DNA of 32,471 nt from Pirellulales bacterium (GTDB lineage: Bacteria > Planctomycetota > Planctomycetia > Pirellulales > JANQPP01): contig JANQPP010000164.1 in assembly GCA_028289405.1 (NCBI GenBank), positions 1 through 32,471 on the forward strand. The letters run 5' to 3'. A model generated the notes under the pieces. It was not told the origin of the DNA. It ran no database searches and worked only from the letters and a program-made list of their open reading frames with translations. Shown piece after piece: positions 1 through 7,341 of the stretch (positions are counted from its first letter, which is position 1; each line of letters starts with the position of its first letter). The translations under genes were made by a program, and so were the position numbers.

Positions 1-864
1 CTTCTGCGGATGCGCCAACACGAATCCGTCGTCTGCTTCGGGTTCCTGCGCCGTTTCCAAAATCGCTTCCAGGCGTTTGGCGAAAATGCCCGCGTTAGGG
101 AAACGGTCGCCCGGCTCCTTGGACAACAGCCGTTGAATCGCCTGCTCCAATTCACGGGGAATCCCCGCCGCGTAGCGCCGCACCGGCTCGGGCTCCGCGA
201 AGCGCTGCAAGTGCAGCATTTCGGGCAAGGAGCGGGCTCGAAACGGAGGCCGGCCCGCCAGCAAGGCATAAAACACACCGCCCACGCTGTACAGATCGGC
301 CGACGAATTGAGGGGCCGACCGTCCGCCTGTTCAGGCGCCATGTACTCCGCCGTCCCCAATACACCGCCATGGCCCGTGAGGGACACCGCCCCGAACAGC
401 CGGGCAATGCCGAAGTCGGAGAGCTTGAGTTGCCCATCCTCGGTGAGCAATAGGTTTGCCGGCTTGATGTCCCGATGGATAACCCCCCGGTCATGGGCGT
501 GTTTCAGCGCGCGGCACAACTCGATCATCAGCCGGGTCACTTCACGCCAGGGTCGTCTCGGTCCGCCGTCGAGGTCGGCCTGCAGGGTGGGGCCGTCCAC
601 ATATTCCATGGCGTAGAAAAGATGTCCCTCCTCCTCGCCGTACCCGAAAAGCCGCACGATGCCTGGGTGGCGAAGCTTTTGCAGCGACTCGATTTCCAGT
701 TCGAACCGTTCGCGAAAACCGCTCTCGCCCGCGAACGCAGCCGACAACACCTTGAGAGCGACATGCTCGCCCGTGTCGATATTTTCCCCTTCGTATACCG
801 TGCCCATGCCGCCACGGCCCAATTTGCGGCCCACTCGGTACGGTCCTAAACGTTCAATTTTCAT
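1..864 (-). CDS. Serine/threonine protein kinase (Hanks type), C-terminus outside window
   Basis: The reading frame runs from ATG at 862-864 to the window edge without a stop, giving 288 codons. Visible kinase motifs are the glycine loop LGRGGMGTVYEG (residues 15-26), VALK with the ATP-anchoring Lys38, the catalytic loop HRDIKPANLLL (130-140, Asp132), the metal-binding DFG (150-152) and the APE segment of the activation loop (about 177-179). The RD-type catalytic loop and intact residues suggest an active kinase that phosphorylates Ser/Thr on cytoplasmic targets. The catalytic domain is nearly complete at the window edge. In this family it is often followed by a membrane anchor or sensory domain, but that part is not visible. 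No clear Shine-Dalgarno sequence precedes the ATG. Two barrel-protein genes lie upstream on the same strand, with a 192-base gap, so co-transcription is possible but not shown. Substrates are unknown. Confidence 0.95.
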   Translation of the reverse strand, partial: MKIERLGPYRVGRKLGRGGMGTVYEGENIDTGEHVALKVLSAAFAGESGFRERFELEIESLQKLRHPGIVRLFGYGEEEGHLFYAMEYVDGPTLQADLDGGPRRPWREVTRLMIELCRALKHAHDRGVIHRDIKPANLLLTEDGQLKLSDFGIARLFGAVSLTGHGGVLGTAEYMAPEQADGRPLNSSADLYSVGGVFYALLAGRPPFRARSLPEMLHLQRFAEPEPVRRYAAGIPRELEQAIQRLLSKEPGDRFPNAGIFAKRLEAILETAQEPEADDGFVLAHPQK

Positions 865-1056
865 AAGGGGAAGAAAGGCCGAATCGAATTGCCGGTGTTG
901 TTCTCGCAAGCAGGAGCCCGTGGCAAGCGGCCGTTTCTGCTCACGGTCGTATCTAAATAAGTCAAAGGATGCTCGAAGCGACGTGGATGATGCTTTCACC
1001 TAATCGTAACTGCGGAGCGCCTAGGCATCCACCAAGCAGGCTGATCGATCAGCGGA

Positions 1057-2601
1057 TCAAAAATCGCGTTCAATGGCCGGTGCGTCGTAGAGAGGCAAAT
1101 GGCGGTAGTACACTTCCAGGATCATCACGGCCATGGAGGTGTTGTAAAGCCGTCCACCGACGCGGCCGTGTTTCTCATCAAAATGCCAGCTTCCCGCTTC
1201 ATGTCCCTCGGTGGCCTGCGTGGCAATCAGATAGTCCCGCATCTCTTCATTCCACCGCTGCCAATCGTAGCCGCCGTAATGCCGAAGCACTTGTGTTGCG
1301 TAGTAGTTGAAGTACATGTCGTTGGTGGAAGGGCCGAGTTCGCCGAGATATGTGGCTCCCAATCGTAGCGGAGTCACTTGACGGTCCCAGCCGGTGTACA
1401 TGCGGCACAGCAACCCCACGGCGCTGGTGGCGGGACGCGGCTCATGATCTTGGTAACCGTAGGACGCCCCGCCCTCGGTTTGCACGCTATCAAGAAAGTC
1501 GAGCGCCGCGTGCACGGTGGGCGTGGGCACGTAAAGTCCGGCCAGGAAGCCGCTTTTCAGGGCCATCATCTGCCAGCCCAAAACCGTGGTGTCTCCCGGC
1601 TGGCCTGGGCTGTACCGCCAGCCACCAGCCGGATGCTGGGCATGGACGATAAAATCCAACAGAGCCTGTGCATACGGGCGTAAATTTTTATCGCCGGTCA
1701 TGGCGTACGCTTCGCAAAACACGATCGCGGCCAGCCCTTGCGTGTACATGCTGCCAGCGTGCAAGTCGCCGCCATGCGGAGTGACGAGCATCTGTTGGCC
1801 CAGAAAATAGATGCCCTCGGAAACGGCGTCTTGGAACTCCCCTTCTCGGTGGGTATTTCCTGCCCCCAGAAAAGGAAGCAAAGCCAACGCGGTCGCGGCG
1901 TTTGGAGAGACAAACGTGCCGGGATGCCGGCACTGCCCCTGGCAGGAACCTTGCGTGTGGTCAAAACGCCAACTTCCGTCGTCCTGTTGATGGGCCGCGA
2001 GCCACCGCAGGCCGCGTATCACGGACCGCTCGCTTTGCGGATTCCCTCCACCCTCATCCAGCAACTGTTGCTTCAGTCCGCCGGACCTGCCTTCCAAACC
2101 GCCGGCATGCTGGAATTCACGGGGCAGCGCTTCGGGCGTTTCCTCTGGCAAGATTTCGACGCGCGGCAAGGGAATGTCACTCGTGGTCATTTCCTTTGAA
2201 GTGGATTCGTTAATCGATTCGGTGCCTCCCATCGATTCCGCCGAAGCGCTGGCGGCATCCTCGGTGACTTCGAGCGTGCGCGGCTCCTCAGAAATGGCCA
2301 GAGAGGATTCGCCACGCTCTTGCCAGCGGACCGTCAAATCCGTGCCTGGGTAGACGTCGTGCCGCACGATCAACAGAAACGAGAGCAACAGCAACACCGC
2401 CGCGTGCACGACGAGGCTCGTCATGAACGGGGATCCGCGATGCCAAAGTTTCGCCGGCCACTTTGGAGAGAGCTCCGCTCTGGCCGTATTCGAGTTGCCC
2501 TCATCAACCTCCAGGGAGGCGGCACCCGATCCCACCGCATCCAAATCCTGGCCACCTTCGTCACGGCGAATCGGCTGTGAGGGAGGAGGTAGGGTATCCA
2601 T
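1057..2601 (-). CDS. Membrane-anchored squalene-cyclase/prenyltransferase-like alpha/alpha-barrel protein (paralogue A)
   Basis: 514 aa. An acidic cytoplasmic N-terminus (1-58) leads to one membrane segment (about 60-79, SLVVHAAVLLLLSFLLIV), a linker, and then a helical repeat domain from about residue 190. Repeat units such as GLRWLAAHQQDDGSWRFD, ALLDFIVHAQHPAGGWRYSP and DYLIATQATEGHEAGSWHFD carry the QxxDGSW-like signature of squalene-hopene cyclase and prenyltransferase barrels. The DxDD motif of true cyclases is not evident, so terpene cyclisation is doubtful. Planctomycetes have many such proteins of unknown function. A GSCQGQC motif after the first repeat is matched in the neighbouring paralogue. 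The barrel would sit outside the cytoplasmic membrane if the topology is N-in. The ATG at 2599-2601 has no obvious Shine-Dalgarno. The gene follows its paralogue by 85 bases on the same strand. Confidence 0.85.
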   Translation of the reverse strand: MDTLPPPSQPIRRDEGGQDLDAVGSGAASLEVDEGNSNTARAELSPKWPAKLWHRGSPFMTSLVVHAAVLLLLSFLLIVRHDVYPGTDLTVRWQERGESSLAISEEPRTLEVTEDAASASAESMGGTESINESTSKEMTTSDIPLPRVEILPEETPEALPREFQHAGGLEGRSGGLKQQLLDEGGGNPQSERSVIRGLRWLAAHQQDDGSWRFDHTQGSCQGQCRHPGTFVSPNAATALALLPFLGAGNTHREGEFQDAVSEGIYFLGQQMLVTPHGGDLHAGSMYTQGLAAIVFCEAYAMTGDKNLRPYAQALLDFIVHAQHPAGGWRYSPGQPGDTTVLGWQMMALKSGFLAGLYVPTPTVHAALDFLDSVQTEGGASYGYQDHEPRPATSAVGLLCRMYTGWDRQVTPLRLGATYLGELGPSTNDMYFNYYATQVLRHYGGYDWQRWNEEMRDYLIATQATEGHEAGSWHFDEKHGRVGGRLYNTSMAVMILEVYYRHLPLYDAPAIERDF

Positions 2602-2686
2602 TGAATACCGAAGCGGGAAATGCGTGAAAAGTCACTGGGGATTTAACCATGGAGCTTTTTCCAGTATACCGCGCCATAATCGCGGC

Positions 2687-4366
2687 TTATTCGGAAAAGG
2701 TGTCCTCGGTCGATTCCAATGAATACAGCGGCATGTGACGGTAGTAGACTTCCAGAATCATCGTGGCGAATGCCGTGCTGCATACGCGCCCGCCGGTTGT
2801 CCCCACATGGCGATGATTGAAGTACCAGCTTCCTTGCAGGTGCCCCTCGGTCTCTTGCCGCTGAATGAGGTGGTCCCGCATCCGGGTATTCCACTCTTCC
2901 CAGGCGGAGCCGCCCAGATGAAAGAGGACCTGGGTGGCATAGTAGTTGTAATACATGTCTTGAGATGAGGGACCCTGACGGCTCAAATAGGCCGCGCCCT
3001 CTTGCAAGCCGGGATCATTGCGTGGCCAGCCGAGATACATGCGGCATAGCAGGCCGATGGCCGTGGTGCCTGCCCCGCCGTCGCTGCGGTTCATATAGCC
3101 GTATTTGGCACCGCCAGATTTTTGCACGCTATTAAGAAACACATCGACTCCGCGAACCGTGTTGGCCGGCACGTCGATATAGGCCAGCGAACCACTCTTG
3201 AGCGCCATGAGCTGCCAACCGACGACGGAGGTGTCCCCCGGCGTGCGCGGCTCGTACCGCCAACCGCCTCCGACCGGATCTTGGGCGTACACGATGAACT
3301 TCAGGGCTTGCTGGGCGGGCTGAAACAGTTCCTTGTCCCGCGTCATGGCATAGGCTTCGCTGAGCGCGATCGCGGCCAAACCATGGGAGTACATCCGCCC
3401 ACCCTTTTCGTAAAGGCTGCCTCCGTACGAAGTGACACTCATTCGCTGCACGAGAAAAGAGAGCCCTCTTTCGACAATTGTTTGGTATTCGCCCTTCATG
3501 TGAGTTTGTCCCGCCCCCAAGAAAGGCAGTAGCGCAATGGCGGTGGCCGCGTTGCGGCTTTCGGCCATGGAGCCGGCCTCCCCACAGCGGCCCTGGCAAG
3601 GGCCGAAGCGATGGTCGAAATTCCATCCTCCATCTGGGTACTGGTGCGCGGCGAGCCATTTCAAACCTAGGGCCACGGCCCGTTCGCTGGCGTCGTTGCC
3701 GCCTCGCTGCCGCACGAGAGCTTGCCGCGTGCCCGCGCCTCGCCCCTCGAAGCCTTCTCCGGAAAGCGTATTCATGGGGCGGAGCAGATCACTGGCAGCC
3801 TGCAACGGATCCGTGATCTCGCTCATATTCAAAGCCGCGACGGATAATTGAATTTCATCCACCGCCGTCAAATCGATGGCGTCGGTGGGATCGGAGATCG
3901 CGGGGATCGCGGCGTGCAGTTGCGCGTCCTCCGGCACGGCATCGATCAGCGAATCGGGTTGGAAGTCCTCCAGGACGTCGGTCTCCTCGGGGGAAGGCAA
4001 AAGCACCAGGTCCTTCACCACCGATTCCACGTCGATCGGCAGGGAGATCAGTGCCAGCACCACGAGCAAAATGGCATGTACACACATGCTCGTGATCCAG
4101 CTTGGCGAGCTTCGGAGCCATTCTCCGGGCGAAATGGCCCAACGCGCGGCAAACCGTCCCGCCACACCTCGGCGGGGCGCCGAATTGCCGAGTTTTCCTC
4201 GCCAATTCACCAACCCGGAAAACCTAGACATCATTCCGCTGGTGGAATTTCCCGCGCCCGCCCCGGATTGGCGGGGCTTGGACGGAAGTTCGGCACCATG
4301 AGAAGTACGGGTCACTTTGCACTTTTTGGGGGCTTTTTCGTGTAAAGCGGCCCCTGCCCAAGGCAA
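2687..4366 (-). CDS. Membrane-anchored squalene-cyclase/prenyltransferase-like alpha/alpha-barrel protein (paralogue B)
   Basis: 559 aa, with the same architecture as the downstream gene: a basic N-terminus, one membrane segment (about 91-110, ITSMCVHAILLVVLALISLP), a linker, and a barrel domain with repeats GLKWLAAHQYPDGGWNFD, ALKFIVYAQDPVGGGWRYEP and DHLIQRQETEGHLQGSWYFN. It shares GPCQGRC, LLPFLGAGQTHMKGEYQ and the DMYYNYYATQVL block with paralogue A, so the pair arose by duplication. No catalytic DxDD motif is seen, and function is unknown. The chosen start is TTG at 4364-4366, because GAGGTGAG lies five to seven bases upstream. The first ATG codons (residues 45 and 46) have no comparable site and would shorten a non-conserved N-terminus. 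A 15-base inverted repeat lies just upstream and could be the operator. Confidence 0.83.
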   Translation of the reverse strand: MPWAGAALHEKAPKKCKVTRTSHGAELPSKPRQSGAGAGNSTSGMMSRFSGLVNWRGKLGNSAPRRGVAGRFAARWAISPGEWLRSSPSWITSMCVHAILLVVLALISLPIDVESVVKDLVLLPSPEETDVLEDFQPDSLIDAVPEDAQLHAAIPAISDPTDAIDLTAVDEIQLSVAALNMSEITDPLQAASDLLRPMNTLSGEGFEGRGAGTRQALVRQRGGNDASERAVALGLKWLAAHQYPDGGWNFDHRFGPCQGRCGEAGSMAESRNAATAIALLPFLGAGQTHMKGEYQTIVERGLSFLVQRMSVTSYGGSLYEKGGRMYSHGLAAIALSEAYAMTRDKELFQPAQQALKFIVYAQDPVGGGWRYEPRTPGDTSVVGWQLMALKSGSLAYIDVPANTVRGVDVFLNSVQKSGGAKYGYMNRSDGGAGTTAIGLLCRMYLGWPRNDPGLQEGAAYLSRQGPSSQDMYYNYYATQVLFHLGGSAWEEWNTRMRDHLIQRQETEGHLQGSWYFNHRHVGTTGGRVCSTAFATMILEVYYRHMPLYSLESTEDTFSE

Positions 4367-4379
4367 AATCTCACCTCAG
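4367..4379 (-). promoter_or_regulatory. Shine-Dalgarno supporting a TTG start
   Basis: Read on the minus strand, the bases just before TTG (4364-4366) are GAGGTGAGATT, a strong anti-16S complement at normal spacing. This is why the longer TTG-initiated form of paralogue B is preferred over internal ATG codons about 130 bases downstream. Confidence 0.55.
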
Positions 4380-4386
4380 TAATTAT

Positions 4387-4401
4387 CGGACCGCCGGTCC
4401 G
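4387..4401. promoter_or_regulatory. Inverted repeat CGGACC-GCC-GGTCCG in a divergent intergenic region
   Basis: Perfect 6-base arms around a 3-base centre, 21 bases upstream of the minus-strand TTG start and about 210 bases before the plus-strand membrane-protein gene. Its position fits an operator for the barrel-protein genes. It could also be a small hairpin. The same half-site recurs as a direct palindrome at 12770-12781. Confidence 0.35.
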
Positions 4402-4609
4402 ACCATTATATCAGCAGGCGACGAATCACGGCCAGGAATTGACGGCTGACGGCCAGGCCAGGAAAGTCAACACAAAGTCCGCGTGCAAGATATGAGTTTT
4501 TTGCCGGCGTGTGAACTTGGACACAGAGCTGGGACGCGTGGACAAATAGACTCGACAATGCTTCCTGTCGGATTCCGAACGAATGTTTGCCATAAGAGGA
4601 TTCCACGCC

Positions 4610-5122
4610 ATGCTGGTAAGGCTCATGATCACCACCCTCGGGCTTGGCCTGTGGGGTGCGTCTCTGTGGGGCATGCTGCTGGTTTCCCAGATGTCCGCCT
4701 CCTGGGAATACGCCGCCTGCGGGCCCTGGGGTTGTGGTCCTCCGGCACAGGCTCTCGTCTCTTGCCAAGGTTTCTGGCTGTTGATGTGGGCACCCCCGAC
4801 GGTTTGGCTGGGACGACTGCTGCGTGCAGAGACTTTGTTTCGGACGGGCACGCTGCTCGCGCTATTGGCCGGGGGTGCCATTTTAGGCATCATCATCTGG
4901 CAGGCCGTGGATTGGCTTCCCTCGGTCTCGGAATATCATCGTGGCTATTTCCCGCAGAGGTGCCTCTTCGTAATCTCCTCTTTAGTCGACATCCCACTTG
5001 TCCCCGCCTTACTATCGGGCATGTATCTGCTCGCCGCCTGGGCGTATAAAAAGCCGGTCCGGAAGAACCCGGTATCGCCGGACCCTTCTCTCAGCGGCGC
5101 ATCTTCCACGGTGTCCGTCTAA
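4610..5122 (+). CDS. Polytopic membrane protein of unknown function
   Basis: 170 aa from ATG 4610. AAGAGGA at 4594-4600 sits nine bases upstream and decides this start over the in-frame ATG at 4583. Four hydrophobic stretches are visible: MITTLGLGLWGASLWGMLLV, the segment around FWLLMWAPPTVWLG, TGTLLALLAGGAILGIIIW, and SLVDIPLVPALLSGMYLLAA. The loop between segments one and two has a cysteine cluster (CGPWGCGPP, then a further Cys after VS), which could form disulfides outside the membrane. The C-terminal tail is short, basic and Ser/Pro-rich. I recognise no family. It stands alone, divergent from the barrel-protein genes and followed after 171 bases by the NrtR-like gene. Confidence 0.7.
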   Translation: MLVRLMITTLGLGLWGASLWGMLLVSQMSASWEYAACGPWGCGPPAQALVSCQGFWLLMWAPPTVWLGRLLRAETLFRTGTLLALLAGGAILGIIIWQAVDWLPSVSEYHRGYFPQRCLFVISSLVDIPLVPALLSGMYLLAAWAYKKPVRKNPVSPDPSLSGASSTVSV

Positions 5123-5233
5123 AACCAGATTCCACGAGCCTACCTCGCCCTCTTTAGGCTGCGGGCTCACGATTCATATCTCCCAAATCCCTGTCTGACT
5201 TTCCACAAATTCTCTAGGCGATTGAACTGGCGC

Positions 5234-5262
5234 TTGACTTCGTGTTCGAAGTACACCACAAT
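5234..5262 (+). promoter_or_regulatory. Candidate sigma-70-type promoter for the Nudix/MVP-like operon
   Basis: TTGACT (5234-5239, five of six to TTGACA) is followed after 17 bases by CACAAT (5257-5262, four of six to TATAAT). The predicted start point would fall about 5269, inside the adjoining palindrome. The -10 match is modest and transcription has not been mapped. Confidence 0.4.
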
Positions 5263-5280
5263 AGTGTCAGTGAAACACTA
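5262..5280. promoter_or_regulatory. Palindromic operator candidate TAGTGT-N7-ACACTA
   Basis: Perfect 6-base inverted arms (5262-5267 and 5275-5280) with a 7-base centre. It sits between the candidate -10 box and the Shine-Dalgarno of the NrtR-like gene, where a bound dimer would block transcription. NrtR proteins are dimeric winged-helix regulators that bind about 20-base palindromes near the genes they control, often their own. The assignment to this regulator is inferred from position only. Confidence 0.5.
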
Positions 5281-5293
5281 AGGGGTGCCAGCC

Positions 5294-5983
5294 ATGAGCA
5301 AGACCTATGAATATCCTCGGCCTGCGTTGACGGTGGACATTGTGGTGTTCGCTCTGGACGAGGAGGATCTGCAAGTGATGCTTATCCAGCGGGATCTTGC
5401 TCCCTTTGAGGGCCGCTGGGCACTTCCGGGCGGATTTGTCCGAGTCGACGAGTCTCTCGAAGAGGCTGGGCGACGGGAATTGGAAGAAGAGACCGGATTA
5501 AAAGACATCTACCTGGAGCAACTCTACACCTTCGGCGAAGTGACGCGCGACCCGCGCGAAAGAGTGGTCACCGTGGCCTACTATGCCTTGGTCAACCTCG
5601 CCGGGCATGACATCCACGCCAGCAGCGATGCGCGGAATGCGGCCTGGTTTTCCCTCAATGACTTGCCAGAGCTGGCGTTTGACCATGATCAAATTCTCGC
5701 CACGGCGCATACACGTTTGCGAGGCAAGGTCCGCTATCAGCCGATTGGGTTTGAACTGCTCCCACGGAAATTCACGCTGCGTCAGCTTCAACACGTCTAC
5801 GAAATCATCCTGGGACGTCCGCTGGATAAGCGAAATTTCCGGAAGAAGGTTTTGAGCACGGGACTGATTGTGCCGTTGGAGGAAATCGAACAGGACGTGG
5901 CGCATCGGGCGGCGCGGCTTTACCAGTTCGACAATCGCAAGTACGCACGGCTCAGCAAACAAGGATTCCATTTCGAGATCTGA
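5294..5983 (+). CDS. nrtR: NrtR-like Nudix-domain transcriptional regulator
   Basis: 229 aa. Start ATG 5294 follows AAGGGG at 5279-5284; a GTG nine bases earlier is less well placed. The N-terminal Nudix domain (about 8-140) has a complete Nudix box from G47 to L69: G, five residues, E53, seven residues, RELEEETGL. It could therefore still hydrolyse ADP-ribose-like substrates. The C-terminal winged helix (about 150-229) contains RKFTLRQLQHVYEIILG and NFRKKVLSTGLIVP, the typical NrtR arrangement. In this family ADP-ribose binding to the Nudix domain releases the protein from DNA, linking transcription to NAD turnover. Usual targets are NAD biosynthesis genes. Here the next genes are an MVP-like protein (88 bases on) and an ADP-ribose pyrophosphatase, and a palindrome lies immediately upstream, suggesting autoregulation of a non-canonical operon. 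Confidence 0.85.
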   Translation: MSKTYEYPRPALTVDIVVFALDEEDLQVMLIQRDLAPFEGRWALPGGFVRVDESLEEAGRRELEEETGLKDIYLEQLYTFGEVTRDPRERVVTVAYYALVNLAGHDIHASSDARNAAWFSLNDLPELAFDHDQILATAHTRLRGKVRYQPIGFELLPRKFTLRQLQHVYEIILGRPLDKRNFRKKVLSTGLIVPLEEIEQDVAHRAARLYQFDNRKYARLSKQGFHFEI

Positions 5984-6071
5984 TGCAGCAAGTCCACGAA
6001 ACAAATTTTGCATGCATAAAAAGTGGCAACGAAGAACGATTGATGATGGTTCAAATTTCCAGGAGTAAGCC

Positions 6072-7277
6072 ATGATCCGCTTCAAGACGATACGCGAAGG
6101 TCAGCGTGTTGCGGTTTGGAATCCTCGCGGGGAAGTGCGGCTGGTCGACGGTCCTCATCGTCTCCTCTTATGGAATCAGCGGGTCGAACCGCTCGAACGC
6201 TATAGCGCCGCTTCCCATCAATACCTGGCCGTGCGGTTCTTGGACGGCCGTCTCGAACATCTGCGGGGACCGCTGGAACTGTGGTTTGATCCGGTCCGGC
6301 ACGAGCAAGTCACGGTCCATCAGGCGATCGCGATCGATGCCCACGAAGCCTTGGTAGTTTACGCTCGTCAAGATGACGACTCGGTGCAGCGCAGGGTGCT
6401 GTATGGCCCTTTGCAATTCGTGCCTGCCGCCAACGAATGGCTGCACGAGTTCCAATGGCACGGAGCCGATCCTCGGCAGCCTGACCGCAAGATTCCCCGA
6501 GCGCTCAAGTTCACGAAGCTGCGCGTGATTCCTGATCAAATGTACGTGGACGCGCAAGATGTCCGCACGGCGGACGATGCGCTGGTCGTGGTGAAGCTGA
6601 TGATCTTCTTCGCGCTGGACGACATTGAACGCATGCTCGACCAGACGCACGATCCAGTTGCCGATTTTGTCAACGCCGTGACCGCCGATATCATCGACTT
6701 CGCCAGCGGACATTCCTTCGAAGAGTTCAAGGAAAATTCCCACCGCCTGAATGATGTGGACCAGTACGCCAATCTGATGGGCCGGGCCGAACGAATTGGC
6801 TACCGCATCCATAAAGTCGTCTACCGTGGCTATACGGCTTCCGAAAAGCTGCAAGCCATGCACGATAGCGCCATCGAAGCCCGTACCGGGCTGAAACTGG
6901 AGGCGGAAACTGAACGTCAACAACAGGAATTGGCGGATCTGAAGCTGGCCCGAGAGGCGGAACGGGAACAACGGCAGCGCGAGATGGAACGGGAACGGGC
7001 GGAACATCAACGCAAGCTTCAACATCTCGAGCACGAAGCCAAACTCGGTCGCCGGGAGGCGGAGCAACGTCAGTCGCTCACGCACCAGCGGGGACGCCGG
7101 GAGCTTCGAAGCGAATACCGTCGCAAGGAATACGACGATAAAGTTCAATTTCTCGGGGCGTTGCAAGGCTTGCAGATCGATCTCACGCGGTACTTGGTGG
7201 CCCAGTATCAACACCCTGACCGCCTGGTCCGCGTCGAGGGGAACGGGCGGCAGCAAGTCCACGTGCATGACAATTGA
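6072..7277 (+). CDS. Major-vault-protein-like protein (MVP-type repeats, SPFH shoulder, cap-helix coiled coil)
   Basis: 401 aa. Start ATG 6072 has AGGAG at 6061-6065. Three short beta units at about 7-45, 46-81 and 82-130 each end in a Gly-Pro turn (VDGPHRLLLW, LRGPLELWF, LYGPLQFVPAANEW). Compare human MVP, RGPLEYVPSAKVE. A shoulder-like SPFH domain follows (about 140-250): YVDAQDVRTADDALVVVKL, DPVADFVNAV and SFEEFKENSHRL line up with MVP [29 protein letters not shown] and TFDDFHKNSARI. These comparisons are from memory and by eye. Residues 256-355 are a highly charged Glu/Arg/Gln coiled coil, as in the MVP cap helix, followed by a short tail. There is no membrane segment or signal peptide, unlike stomatins and flotillins. 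It is less than half the length of MVP (about 890 aa, nine repeats). It may form a cytoplasmic ring or small shell. A generic soluble band-7 protein is the alternative. Confidence 0.75.
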   Translation: MIRFKTIREGQRVAVWNPRGEVRLVDGPHRLLLWNQRVEPLERYSAASHQYLAVRFLDGRLEHLRGPLELWFDPVRHEQVTVHQAIAIDAHEALVVYARQDDDSVQRRVLYGPLQFVPAANEWLHEFQWHGADPRQPDRKIPRALKFTKLRVIPDQMYVDAQDVRTADDALVVVKLMIFFALDDIERMLDQTHDPVADFVNAVTADIIDFASGHSFEEFKENSHRLNDVDQYANLMGRAERIGYRIHKVVYRGYTASEKLQAMHDSAIEARTGLKLEAETERQQQELADLKLAREAEREQRQREMERERAEHQRKLQHLEHEAKLGRREAEQRQSLTHQRGRRELRSEYRRKEYDDKVQFLGALQGLQIDLTRYLVAQYQHPDRLVRVEGNGRQQVHVHDN

Positions 7278-7341
7278 CATGTGCCGCGCGGACGCCATCG
7301 AGAATATTTCACGGACTATTCATTGCGAATGGGAGACGAAC

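Noticed and set aside
1057..4366. True squalene-hopene cyclase genes
   Set aside because: Repeats fit the barrel family, but I do not see the DxDD catalytic motif, and the proteins have an N-terminal anchor and linker unlike hopene cyclases.
6072..7277. Flotillin or stomatin membrane-raft protein
   Set aside because: There is no N-terminal membrane hairpin or signal, and residues before the SPFH-like domain form GP-turn repeats. I keep a generic soluble band-7 protein as the alternative.
6168..7298. Long open frame (376 codons) antisense to the MVP-like gene
   Set aside because: It mirrors codon bias of the plus-strand gene, has no family features or ribosome site, and the plus frame has clear domain similarity.
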